From assembly GCF_003600835.1 (NCBI RefSeq), contig NZ_NQYC01000002.1:1-64000 (forward strand): a stretch of DNA of 64,000 nucleotides. The letters run 5' to 3'. This document shows positions 54,933 to 63,388 of this stretch, in pieces. Position numbers and translations under genes: made by a program. How positions within the stretch are numbered: the stretch's first letter is position 1; each line of letters opens with the position of its first letter. Source of the DNA: Bacillus sp. PK3_68. Its GTDB lineage: Bacteria; Bacillota; Bacilli; Bacillales; Domibacillaceae. Under the pieces are notes generated by a model that worked only from the letters and a program-made list of their open reading frames with translations, was not told where the DNA came from and did not search any database.

Positions 54933-55790
54933 ATGAGTAAAAACCAGCAGACATTAACTATAGGTGCAGTGGCTTATGATCCTAAAGTAGTAACAATATG
55001 GGATATGATGAGAAGCTACTTTCAAGAGAATAATTTTCCGGTTGATTACGTGTTGTTTTCCAATTACGAGGCTCAAGTTGATTCTCTATTAAATGGTTTT
55101 ATCGATATTGCCTGGAATACGAATATCGCATATGTGAGAGTTCAAAATGCTTTGGACGGAAAAGCGAAGGTTTTGGCTATGAGGGATACTGATATTAACT
55201 TTACAACGAAGATTATTGCAAGGACAGATAGAGGTATTCAATCACTTAGCGACCTATATGGCAAGAAAGTTGCTTTTGGAAGTGCAGACTCTGGACAGGC
55301 AGCGATTCTTCCTTACCATTTTCTCAAAAAAAATGGGCTAGATCCAGAGAAAGACATTCAACTTACTAGGTTTGATTTAGATGTAGGCAAACACGGCGAC
55401 ACTGGTACAAGTGAATATGAAGTTTTGCGTGCGTTAAAAGAAGGTGAAGTCGATGCAGGAGCTGTTGGTGAATCAACCTGGATTAGAATGATAGAGCAAG
55501 GTCTGGTTAATACAAATGAAATTAAAGGGATTTGGACATCGCCGGGCTATTCCCATTGCAACTTCACGGTATTACCTGATTTTCAGAATGACTTAGCGCA
55601 GAAATTTACTAATCTTTTATTAGCTATGGACCCTAATCAAGCAGACATTCGTAAACTGATGGAATTGGAAGGGTTAAACGAATGGGTTACTGCAGAAGGT
55701 GAAGGAATAGAAGGTTATAATGTCATTTATGAAGCAATGGAAGATCAGTCATTATTAGCTAATAAAGAGCCAGTTGTTAAACTATATTAA
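54933..55790 (+). CDS. PhnD-like substrate-binding domain protein without signal peptide
   Basis: 285 aa. PhnD/type-2 periplasmic-binding fold: Y-D-P-K-V-V-T-I-W at the start, L-L-N-G-F-I-D-I-A-W-N-T-N, G-S-A-D-S-G-Q-A-A-I-L-P, G-E-V-D-A-G-A-V-G-E-S-T-W. The start codon has its own site and an in-frame stop lies just upstream, so there is no signal peptide or lipobox and the protein should stay in the cytoplasm. It is 30 nt after the flavoprotein gene. Possible roles: ligand sensor, carrier, or an enzyme of the NMT1-like type. A former PhnD/PhnC transporter remnant lies at 41.2-41.8 kb. Confidence 0.75.
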   Translation: MSKNQQTLTIGAVAYDPKVVTIWDMMRSYFQENNFPVDYVLFSNYEAQVDSLLNGFIDIAWNTNIAYVRVQNALDGKAKVLAMRDTDINFTTKIIARTDRGIQSLSDLYGKKVAFGSADSGQAAILPYHFLKKNGLDPEKDIQLTRFDLDVGKHGDTGTSEYEVLRALKEGEVDAGAVGESTWIRMIEQGLVNTNEIKGIWTSPGYSHCNFTVLPDFQNDLAQKFTNLLLAMDPNQADIRKLMELEGLNEWVTAEGEGIEGYNVIYEAMEDQSLLANKEPVVKLY

Positions 55791-55941
55791 TTTAGATAGA
55801 GAGAATGACAAGCACATGGAAGTATGTGACAACGTCTAGTAATTGGGGCGATGTTTTCCTCATATTCTTCTATTTAAAAATAGGAACGACACATGGTTTA
55901 TTTCTATGGCAGTATTTAAATTTAAAGTAGAGGGATGAAAT

Positions 55942-56187
55942 ATGAGCAATTTTAAAGAAGATATTCTTTATGATGCTGGGCCTACGGGGTGCGGAGAACT
56001 AATAATGAAGTTGTTTTTAACTATAAAAAAAATGAAAAAGGGGGAGATTATCAAAGTCATTTCTTATGATCCGGGAGCCAAGGAAGATATTCCAGCTTGG
56101 TGTCGTTTACAAGAGCATCGTTTACTGGAACAAAAAGATTATAAACGTGAAACCCATTATTTTATACAAAAAATTAAATGTAATTAA
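55942..56187 (+). CDS. Small TusA-like protein
   Basis: 81 aa. TusA-like beta-alpha-beta fold with D-A-G-P-T-G-C-G-E-L-I-M-K in place of the usual C-P-x-P, and E-D-I-P-A-W-C-R-L near residue 52. Probable sulfur or selenium relay by persulfide/perselenide. It shares both motifs with the N-terminal half of the fusion at 56958. It follows the PhnD-like gene after 150 nt. Confidence 0.75.
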   Translation: MSNFKEDILYDAGPTGCGELIMKLFLTIKKMKKGEIIKVISYDPGAKEDIPAWCRLQEHRLLEQKDYKRETHYFIQKIKCN

Positions 56188-56581
56188 ATTCCATCTGAAA
56201 ATGATTTATAAGAGAATCAAGCTTTTGATGAGATAGAGCTTTGAAGTCTATAAAATGTCTGTGTGAAAAACAATAGACATAAGTACCGAACAGGTTTCGA
56301 TTGATACGAATCTTTGATAAGCAGCTGAGTTTATTCTTCTCAGATGTTTAACAGATAGACCACACATATAAATAAAGAATAATTAAAGGAAATAATCCCT
56401 AAAATAACTAAATTTTCAAAATAATGTTTACAATTGTAAATTTAAAAACTATAATTAAGTATAGTTAAATTATAACCTTGATTACCAAATATACGCCTTC
56501 ATTATAAGGAAAAGTTATCTATCGTATAAAAACAAGTTATGTTTACTTGGTAAGCACAGGTCTATTTGAGGAGGATTTTAT
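56188..56581. other. Intergenic region upstream of the DsrE-TusA/OsmC genes
   Basis: No gene in about 390 nt; AT-rich. It contains regulon palindrome site 9 (56473-56484), so a promoter for the downstream group probably lies here. Confidence 0.5.
56473..56484. promoter_or_regulatory. Regulon palindrome TAACC-TT-GATTA, site 9
   Basis: Eleven of twelve match TAATCNNGATTA, 97 nt upstream of the DsrE-like gene. Confidence 0.55.
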
Positions 56582-56944
56582 ATGGCTGAAAAATTTGTTG
56601 TGAGTGTGACACATGCAAAGGATGATCCAGACCGGGCTACCGTAGGGTTTGTTATCGCAAACGCCGCCATAGCCTCAGGAAAAGAAACGGTTGTATTTTT
56701 AAATGTAGAAGGGGCTCACCTTGGTGCTAAAGGATATGCTGAGGAAATTCATGAGGAAGGGTTTGCGCCATTAAAGGAGCTAATGCAATTATTTCAAGAG
56801 GCTGGCGGCGATATTTGGATTTGTAGCCCTTGCTTCAAAAAGCGGGGATATACAGAATCGAATACTTTAGAAGGAGCAAAAATTGTAGGAGGAGCGAAAC
56901 TCGTTGAATTTATCTCCCAAGGTGCCGCTTCGATTACATATTAG
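56582..56944 (+). CDS. DsrE-family protein
   Basis: 120 aa DsrE/DsrF-like fold: T-H-A-K-D-D-P-D-R-A near the start and a cysteine pair in W-I-C-S-P-C-F-K-K-R-G-Y near residue 80. Family members transfer or hold sulfur with TusA partners. Strong GAGGAGG site. The TusA-OsmC fusion starts 13 nt downstream, which suggests a relay. Confidence 0.85.
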   Translation: MAEKFVVSVTHAKDDPDRATVGFVIANAAIASGKETVVFLNVEGAHLGAKGYAEEIHEEGFAPLKELMQLFQEAGGDIWICSPCFKKRGYTESNTLEGAKIVGGAKLVEFISQGAASITY

Positions 56945-56957
56945 GAGGAAGACTCTT

Positions 56958-57671
56958 TTGGAAAAGCCTATTGCTACGTGTGATGGGGGAGATTTGGACT
57001 GCGGTTCAGGTCTTCTCCTAATCATAAAAAAACATATGGATCCTTTGAAGAAAGGGGACATCTTAGAAATTCGCAGCAGGGAATCTACGGTTGAAGAGGA
57101 TCTTCCAGCCTGGTGCCGTATGGTCAGGCATGAGTTTTTAGGAAAAAAAGAAAATGAATTAGGTGCCTCCTATTTTGTCAGGAAAGGAGAGTCTGCTTCA
57201 ACACTTGATAAAGATCAGGAAGCAGCAAAGGGATATCGGTGGACGGTTCGTGTGCAAGGCGAAAAAGGTATGCAGGTGAAGGTCTTCGCAAGAAATCACT
57301 CATTTCAAGTTGGACAGCCTGCGGAGTTTAGTTCGAAGGTAACAGCACCAAGTGCCACTGATTATCTCCTCGCTTCCCTTGCTTCCTGTATAACAGTCGG
57401 ATTTAAAAGCCTTGCCTCTCAAAATAATATCATCCTAGATAATACGGAGTGTACGATGAACGGAAAATTAGATAATGTATTATACAGTTTAGGTGTAGAG
57501 GATAAAGGACATCCGGGTTTTTCGAAGATATCAGGGATCTTATATGTATCTTCACCAGATGATGAGGAAAAGCTTCATAGGATTTTTGAAAAAACACTGG
57601 ATCGCTCACCTATTTATCGAACACTTAAAGAGAGTATTAATATCAATATAAAATTATCCATTATTTTATAA
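56958..57671 (+). CDS. TusA-like/OsmC fusion protein
   Basis: 237 aa from TTG 56958, set by the AGGAGGAA site 7 nt upstream (the earlier ATG at 56904 lies inside dsrE). N-terminal TusA-like domain: D-G-G-D-L-D-C-G-S-G-L and E-E-D-L-P-A-W-C-R-M. OsmC domain from about residue 95: K-V-T-A-P-S-A-T-D-Y-L-L-A-S-L-A-S-C-I-T-V-G-F, with one OsmC Cys (S-C-I) visible and the upstream Cys not obvious. Likely a thiol/peroxide or persulfide-handling protein. Confidence 0.82.
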   Translation: MEKPIATCDGGDLDCGSGLLLIIKKHMDPLKKGDILEIRSRESTVEEDLPAWCRMVRHEFLGKKENELGASYFVRKGESASTLDKDQEAAKGYRWTVRVQGEKGMQVKVFARNHSFQVGQPAEFSSKVTAPSATDYLLASLASCITVGFKSLASQNNIILDNTECTMNGKLDNVLYSLGVEDKGHPGFSKISGILYVSSPDDEEKLHRIFEKTLDRSPIYRTLKESININIKLSIIL

Positions 57672-57683
57672 AGGAGAATCTTG

Positions 57684-58862
57684 ATGAACACACCTTTATT
57701 CCCCACAACAGTCGTCGGCAGTTGGCCCAGATCAAAAGAGTTGTTGAGGGCTCTTAATGCAAAACGAGCTGGACGAATTGGACGGGATGAATTTAATAAG
57801 GTCGCTGATGAAGCAGTATTAAACTGTTTGGCTTATCAAGAACAAGCAGGTATTGAGATTGTTTCAGATGGTGAGCAGCGCCGTGATAATTTTATTTCTT
57901 TTGTTGCCGAGAAATTAGAAAATGTAAAAATGATGACGGTTGCAGAGTTATTAAATTATGTAGAAGATAAAGCAAGTTTTGAAGAGATTCTCGGTACACT
58001 GGATGTGCCTGCCTTCTCTTTATCCAATCCCGCAGCAGTTGGAAAGATTAGAAGGCGTCAGCCTATTGCTCTAGATGAATATCTTTTTTTAAGAAAGCAC
58101 ACGGATAAACAAATTAAAATCGCATTACCTGGGCCTTATTTATTAACTCGATCCATGTGGGTAGAGGACCTATCTAGAGATACTTATCCAACGAAGGAAG
58201 ACTTAGCGAAAGATGTTATAAACGTTCTACGAGAGGAAGTAATAGAACTAATAGATGCTGGCGTTGACTTTATTCAGTTAGACGAGCCTGTTTTAACAGA
58301 GCTTGTGTTTACAAAGAAGAATGCAAACCGTACATTTATGTGTGGTGCATTAACAGCAAAGGCGGATACAGAAGAGGAACTACAATTTGCTACAAATTTG
58401 ATAAACCAATTAACAAAAGGATTAGATAGGAAAAAAACGCGTATTGGTATTCACATTTGTAGGGGGAACTGGAGTACACAAGAATCGGTTTTGCTAAAAG
58501 GCCCTTATTCTCCATTGATTCCCTATCTAAATCAAATGGACGTAGATCAATTAATACTAGAATATGCAACTCCCCGCGCAGGTGAATTAGCTATTTTAAA
58601 GGAGATAAAGGATAAAGAGATCGGCTTAGGTGTCGTAAATCCGCGAACTACAGATATTGAGAATGTCGAAGAGATTGTTAAAAAGATTCAAGAGCTAAAT
58701 CGCTTTACGAATCCTATGAATATTTTTCTTAATCCAGATTGTGGCTTTGGTACATTTGCTCAACGACCAATGAATACAGCAGAAAAGGCAAAAGAAAAGC
58801 TGAGTACGATGGTAGCAGCAGCTAAATATTTACGGACAAGTTTTAGTAGCCTAGTAGAATAG
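57684..58862 (+). CDS. MetE C-domain-like cobalamin-independent methyltransferase
   Basis: 392 aa, the length of the catalytic domain of MetE. V-G-S-W-P-R at the start, S-D-G-E-Q-R near 60, Q-L-D-E-P near 190. Zinc ligands are seen in I-H-I-C-R-G-N, in E-Y-A and in N-P-D-C-G-F-G-T-F. It transfers a methyl group to or from a thiol (family: homocysteine); the acceptor or donor here is unknown. AAAGGAG site. It lies in a sulfur/selenium gene row between the TusA-OsmC fusion and a LysR gene. Confidence 0.82.
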   Translation: MNTPLFPTTVVGSWPRSKELLRALNAKRAGRIGRDEFNKVADEAVLNCLAYQEQAGIEIVSDGEQRRDNFISFVAEKLENVKMMTVAELLNYVEDKASFEEILGTLDVPAFSLSNPAAVGKIRRRQPIALDEYLFLRKHTDKQIKIALPGPYLLTRSMWVEDLSRDTYPTKEDLAKDVINVLREEVIELIDAGVDFIQLDEPVLTELVFTKKNANRTFMCGALTAKADTEEELQFATNLINQLTKGLDRKKTRIGIHICRGNWSTQESVLLKGPYSPLIPYLNQMDVDQLILEYATPRAGELAILKEIKDKEIGLGVVNPRTTDIENVEEIVKKIQELNRFTNPMNIFLNPDCGFGTFAQRPMNTAEKAKEKLSTMVAAAKYLRTSFSSLVE

Positions 58863-58872
58863 GAGAATTCCG

Positions 58873-59799
58873 ATGCATTCGAGATATTCAATGAATCTTA
58901 GAAAACTTGAAGTATTTGTATTACTGATCGAAAAGAAAAGCTTTTCCGAAGTAGCGGCTCAACTTGGATGCACACAACCTGCGGTTAGTCAACAAATTAA
59001 AAGTTTAGAAAGCGATTTCAACCTTCCTCTTTATGATCGGTATTCATCCGTTATTCGCACGACTCCGGCTGGACATTTTGTATATCAAAAAGCAAAAAAC
59101 ATCTTGAAACAGTGGCGAGAATTGGAAGATGGAGTCAAAAAGTTTTATCAAACATTGACAGGAAATTTAGTAATTGGTGCAAGCACAATTCCTGGAACTT
59201 ATCTTATCCCACAATGCATTCATGAATTCAACCGATTGTTTCCAAACGTTAAAGTTACTGTGGATATTAGTGATTCGGAGAAGACTATTGCAAAAGTGAT
59301 AAATAATCAAGTAGATATTGGTATAGTCGGGATTAAACCTGACTCGAATAAAATTACGTCCACAGTAATTGCTTCCGACTCCCTTGTATTTATCACACCA
59401 AACAAACATCCTTTATCTAATTATGATAATTTAAGCAGCGATATTCTGAAAAATTGTAATTTCGTGTTAAGGGAAGAGGGATCTGGAACTCGCAAAGTGA
59501 TGGAAGAGTATCTAAATAAATATGGAATCCAAATGCTTGATCTCCATTCTGTTGTGAATGTTGGAAGTACAGAGGCATTAATAGCCTCTGTTGAAGCGGG
59601 AGTGGGTATTAGCTGTGTGTCCGAATTAGCAGCACTTCCCGCAGCTAAGAGTGGACGTATTCAAATTGCGGAGAAATTGGAACCTTTCAAGCGAAACTTT
59701 TATTTAGCAACCCTAACTAACAAAACAAATGAGCCTATCATTAAAGAGTTTTCTAGCATTTTTTCAGCAAAAAAGGCACACGTTGAAATAAAAGTGTAG
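58873..59799 (+). CDS. LysR-family regulator (selenium/sulfur cluster)
   Basis: 308 aa. N-terminal HTH M-N-L-R-K-L-E-V-F-V-L-L-I-E-K-K-S-F-S-E-V-A, T-Q-P-A-V-S-Q-Q-I-K-S-L-E; effector domain with G-A-S-T-I-P-G-T-Y-L-I-P and E-G-S-G-T-R-K, as in CysB/CysL-like and selenium-associated LysR proteins. It is 10 nt after the MetE-like gene and 14 nt before yedE, so it is within the operon it may control. Start could be the second Met (58891). Confidence 0.85.
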   Translation: MHSRYSMNLRKLEVFVLLIEKKSFSEVAAQLGCTQPAVSQQIKSLESDFNLPLYDRYSSVIRTTPAGHFVYQKAKNILKQWRELEDGVKKFYQTLTGNLVIGASTIPGTYLIPQCIHEFNRLFPNVKVTVDISDSEKTIAKVINNQVDIGIVGIKPDSNKITSTVIASDSLVFITPNKHPLSNYDNLSSDILKNCNFVLREEGSGTRKVMEEYLNKYGIQMLDLHSVVNVGSTEALIASVEAGVGISCVSELAALPAAKSGRIQIAEKLEPFKRNFYLATLTNKTNEPIIKEFSSIFSAKKAHVEIKV

Positions 59800-59812
59800 G
59801 GGGAGAAGCATT

Positions 59813-61036
59813 GTGAAAAGTTTGGTTGAAAAAGCATTTGACTCTTACTGGAATCCTTATTGGGCAATAGGGATTGCGGGAATTTTAAGTGCCCTCTACT
59901 TTGGACTTACTAACACGGTCTGGGCAGTGACAGGAGAATTTACACGATTGGGTGGCCATATTTTGGAACTTTTCGGAGTGGATATATCCAGTTGGGCCTA
60001 TTTTAATCTTATCGGTATGAATGGTTCTACGCTTGAAAGAACAGACGGATGGATCGTGTGGGGGATGTTTATCGGTGCATTCATTACCATCCTCTTAAGC
60101 AGCAATTTTAAAATTCGCATCCCTAAGCAGAAAAGACGATTAGTACAAGGCCTGATTGGAGGGATAATTGCTGGATTTGGAGCACGTTTGGCACTTGGCT
60201 GTAATCTGGCTGCCTTTTTTACGGGTGTGCCGCAGTTCTCTTTTCATTCTTGGATATTCATGGCTGCAACTATTATTGGCACCTATATTGGATTTAAAAT
60301 TGTGAACACCCGTTGGTGGAAAGGCAAGCCAACTCTAAATAAGGGCAATACCGCAACCTATACAAATAGGAAAAGAAACATTCAGCCCTTTATTGGCACG
60401 ACGGTAGCACTTATATATATAGGCCTTATCGGATACTTTTTTGTTTCAGGTAAGCCGTCACTAGGAATCGCGGCTATATTCGGCGCAGCTTTTGGTGTTT
60501 TAATAGAAAGAGGACAGATCTGCTTTACTTCTGCTTTCCGTGATTTATGGGTGAGTGGAAGAGCAACGATGACAAAAGCGATTGCTGTTGGAATTGGCGT
60601 TAGCACATTACTTACCTTTATCATCATATTCCTTTATGGACTTGAGCCCATAACGAAAATCGCAGCGCCAAGCACTTTTATTGGCGGTGTATTATTTGGT
60701 CTAGGCATTGTCTTAGCAGGTGGATGCGAAACAGGGATGATGTACCGAGTCATGGAAGGCCAAGTATTATATCTATTTGTTTTTGCTGGAAACATTATTG
60801 GAGCTACAGTCCTTTCCTATGGATGGGATCATTTAGGTATTTATAATGCTGTAGTGAAGATGGGCACACCAATTAACTTAATTGCAGAAATGGGTGCAAT
60901 TCCGGCATTTGTCATTACGCTCCTTATGCTCACTGTATGGTATGGAACAGCCGTATTTTGGGAGAAAAACTATCGCTTTGGAACTGGACTGAAAAAAGGA
61001 GGAAATAAGCATAATGAATATCGATTACACTCTTGA
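59813..61036 (+). CDS. yedE: YedE/YeeE-family membrane transporter
   Basis: 407 aa, about ten membrane segments. Paired G-x-x-x-G-x-x-L/C-G-C signatures: G-A-R-L-A-L-G-C-N near 120 and L-A-G-G-C-E-T-G-M near 300, plus G-Q-I-C-F-T-S-A-F-R. YeeE relatives import thiosulfate, whereas YedE-YedF pairs are linked with selenium use. GTG start with GGGGGAG site. yedF overlaps its 3' end by 23 nt, as in enterobacterial yedEF. Confidence 0.9.
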   Translation: MKSLVEKAFDSYWNPYWAIGIAGILSALYFGLTNTVWAVTGEFTRLGGHILELFGVDISSWAYFNLIGMNGSTLERTDGWIVWGMFIGAFITILLSSNFKIRIPKQKRRLVQGLIGGIIAGFGARLALGCNLAAFFTGVPQFSFHSWIFMAATIIGTYIGFKIVNTRWWKGKPTLNKGNTATYTNRKRNIQPFIGTTVALIYIGLIGYFFVSGKPSLGIAAIFGAAFGVLIERGQICFTSAFRDLWVSGRATMTKAIAVGIGVSTLLTFIIIFLYGLEPITKIAAPSTFIGGVLFGLGIVLAGGCETGMMYRVMEGQVLYLFVFAGNIIGATVLSYGWDHLGIYNAVVKMGTPINLIAEMGAIPAFVITLLMLTVWYGTAVFWEKNYRFGTGLKKGGNKHNEYRLHS

Positions 61037-61241
61037 TCTTAGGGGCGAACCTTGCCCTTTCCCGGTTATTTATTCTTTGGAAACCTTAAAAGACATGGAA
61101 AAGGGAGAGATACTTCAAGTCATTGCTGATTGCCCTGCTTCTTTTCGGAACGTGCCTGAAGAAGTGGTGAAGCATGGCTATAGCATGGCAAAAGAACCCT
61201 ATAAGGATAACCAGGATTTGTATTTCTTTATTAGAGCTTGA
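61014..61241 (+). CDS. yedF: YedF/TusA sulfur carrier
   Basis: 75 aa. Canonical TusA motif D-L-R-G-E-P-C-P-F-P-V near residue 8. Carries sulfur or selenium from YedE to a downstream acceptor. Overlaps yedE; AAAGGAGG site inside yedE. Confidence 0.9.
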   Translation: MNIDYTLDLRGEPCPFPVIYSLETLKDMEKGEILQVIADCPASFRNVPEEVVKHGYSMAKEPYKDNQDLYFFIRA

Positions 61242-61681
61242 AATATCTTTGTTGATTATTCTCTATACTAATAATCTGGAATTTTCATGTTCCAATGAGT
61301 CATATAGTAAGTCACGGCCGCTGTCTAAACTGCGGCCGTTTTATTTTTCTTCTGCTGACAATGGTGTCAGAGCATTCTATAAAAGGACCACTAATTTGCA
61401 GGATAAGTTTGAAAAAACGAGTAAAGCTTGTTCACTGGTTGTTTGAAGTGAGCGCAAAGAAAACATTCTATTAAGAATTAATACGTTGTATTCAAATTGT
61501 GCATAATTCAAATATAAATCACCTATACTTAAAGCGAGTATGCATGCTTCTTAAATTTCCTGACAGCCCCGTATTGAGTTGAAGAGAGCTACAAAAGTAT
61601 TGAAAAGATAAAATTTCTTCTTCACTTTATTAATAAAGTATCCGATATAACGTAATAAAAAGCTTTAAAAGGAGAAAGATG
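61242..61681. other. Intergenic region with a terminator
   Basis: No gene is supported (a short frame reaching 61446 is a shadow). Contains the yedF terminator at 61314 and the leader of the chemotaxis gene; no operator copy seen. Confidence 0.5.
61314..61348 (+). terminator. Terminator of the yedEF operon
   Basis: ACGGCCGC / GCGGCCGT stem with 10-nt loop followed by TTTATTTTT, about 70 nt after the yedF stop. Confidence 0.9.
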
Positions 61682-63388
61682 ATGAGGTTTCTGCGAAATT
61701 TAAAGATATCAAAAAAGCTGTTGCTATTGATTGTCATTTCAGCTCTAATTACGAGCATAGTCGGCATAGTCGGCTATAAAAATATGAAAGATATGGCAGA
61801 GGGATCAACAAAGATGTATACAGATTATTTGCAACCAATTGATTGGTTAGGGCAGGTAAATGCAAATAACCATGCTATCGATTCTTTTACACTGGAAGCA
61901 ATTATGACCAAAGATCCTGCTAAATACGATGAACTTATGGAGAATATTGGCAAGGCGGCAAATGAAAACGATGAATGGATACAGCAGTATGAAAAATTGG
62001 ATTTATATCCTGAGGAAAGACAAGGATTGAAGTCCTTTCAAACAAGTGTAGCTGATCTTCAAAAATCGAGGCAGAAAGTGCTCGATTTAGCTGCTCAGGG
62101 CAAAGATGCGGAAGCCTACGGACTTTATAAAAATCTGACTCAACGTCAGGAAATTAATCAAGCAATTAATGATCTGCAAAATTTCAATGAACAGTTAGCC
62201 AATAACGTGAAAGAGAAAAATAATGAGAGGATGAAAACAGCCACAGTCGTTTCAGCTACAGTTGGATTACTAGGGGTTGCTGTTTTAATCTTAATCGGAT
62301 GGATAATTACTCGAATCATTGTAAATCCAATCAAACAAATTCAAACTTTAATGTCCAAAGCGGAGGATGGCGATTTTACAATCGAGGGGAACTATCGTTC
62401 TAAAGATGAAATAGGTCAGCTAGTACGATCTTTTAATAATATGATTAATGGATTAAAACAAATTATTAAAACCGTAAGTGTGACATCCGAATTGGTTGCA
62501 GCTTCCTCTGAAGAGTTGAGTGCAAGTGCTGAGCAAAACAGCCAGGCAGGAGAAAGTGTATCTACAAATATTGAAGAACTGGCGAAAGGCTCAAACCGCC
62601 AACTGCGAAGTGTGGAAGAGAGCACACGAATTATTAATGAGATGGCGGAACATGCGGAAAAAATCACTGTAAATGCTAAGCAAGTGTCACAAAAGGTTGC
62701 CCAAACTTCTGAAATGTCTTCTGAAGGAAAGCAATCGATTGAAAAGGTTGTCCAACAGATGAATTCAATCAATGAAAATGTGATGGGATTAGACGTTTCT
62801 ATAAAAGGGCTGAGTGAAAGCTCAAGTGAAATTGGGAGAATTAATGAAGTGATTACAGCTATTGCCGGTCAAACGAATCTTCTTGCCTTAAATGCTGCCA
62901 TCGAGGCAGCCAGAGCAGGGGAAGCAGGGAAAGGATTTGCTGTAGTTGCAGATGAAGTGCGAAAGCTTGCCGAACAATCAGCAGCATCGGCCGAGCAAAT
63001 AACCAACTTAATACAAGTTATTCAAGACAATACAGGCCAAACATTGCAATCCATGAAATCTGCCGCAACAGAAGTAGAAGCAGGCTTGGGTGTAGTACAG
63101 GAAGCCGGGGAGTCGTTTGAAAAGATTGAGAACTCTATTCATGAAGTCGTTTCCCAAATTAAAGATGTTGCTGGCGCGATTAACGAATTGTCTGCGGGTA
63201 CAGTACAAGTTGCTAATTCAATGAATCTAGTCAAAGATGTAGCCGAAGAGTCAGCAGCAGGTAATGAAAGCGTGTCAACAGCAACAAAAGAACAGTTAAT
63301 TTCAATGGAGGAAATTTCTAAAGCGTCTACGACTTTAGCAGAAATATCAGAAGAACTCCAGCAATTGATTATGAAATTTAAAGTGTGA
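61682..63388 (+). CDS. Methyl-accepting chemotaxis protein
   Basis: 568 aa. Membrane segment at about residues 10-30, an extracellular four-helix-bundle-type sensor (about 35-185), second membrane segment near 190-210, HAMP domain ([12 protein letters not shown]), then the long signalling coiled coil with hairpin tip [28 protein letters not shown] 61682 is better spaced from the AAAGGAG site than ATG 61679. Monocistronic; ligand unknown, though choline or betaine taxis is possible. Confidence 0.92.
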   Translation: MRFLRNLKISKKLLLLIVISALITSIVGIVGYKNMKDMAEGSTKMYTDYLQPIDWLGQVNANNHAIDSFTLEAIMTKDPAKYDELMENIGKAANENDEWIQQYEKLDLYPEERQGLKSFQTSVADLQKSRQKVLDLAAQGKDAEAYGLYKNLTQRQEINQAINDLQNFNEQLANNVKEKNNERMKTATVVSATVGLLGVAVLILIGWIITRIIVNPIKQIQTLMSKAEDGDFTIEGNYRSKDEIGQLVRSFNNMINGLKQIIKTVSVTSELVAASSEELSASAEQNSQAGESVSTNIEELAKGSNRQLRSVEESTRIINEMAEHAEKITVNAKQVSQKVAQTSEMSSEGKQSIEKVVQQMNSINENVMGLDVSIKGLSESSSEIGRINEVITAIAGQTNLLALNAAIEAARAGEAGKGFAVVADEVRKLAEQSAASAEQITNLIQVIQDNTGQTLQSMKSAATEVEAGLGVVQEAGESFEKIENSIHEVVSQIKDVAGAINELSAGTVQVANSMNLVKDVAEESAAGNESVSTATKEQLISMEEISKASTTLAEISEELQQLIMKFKV

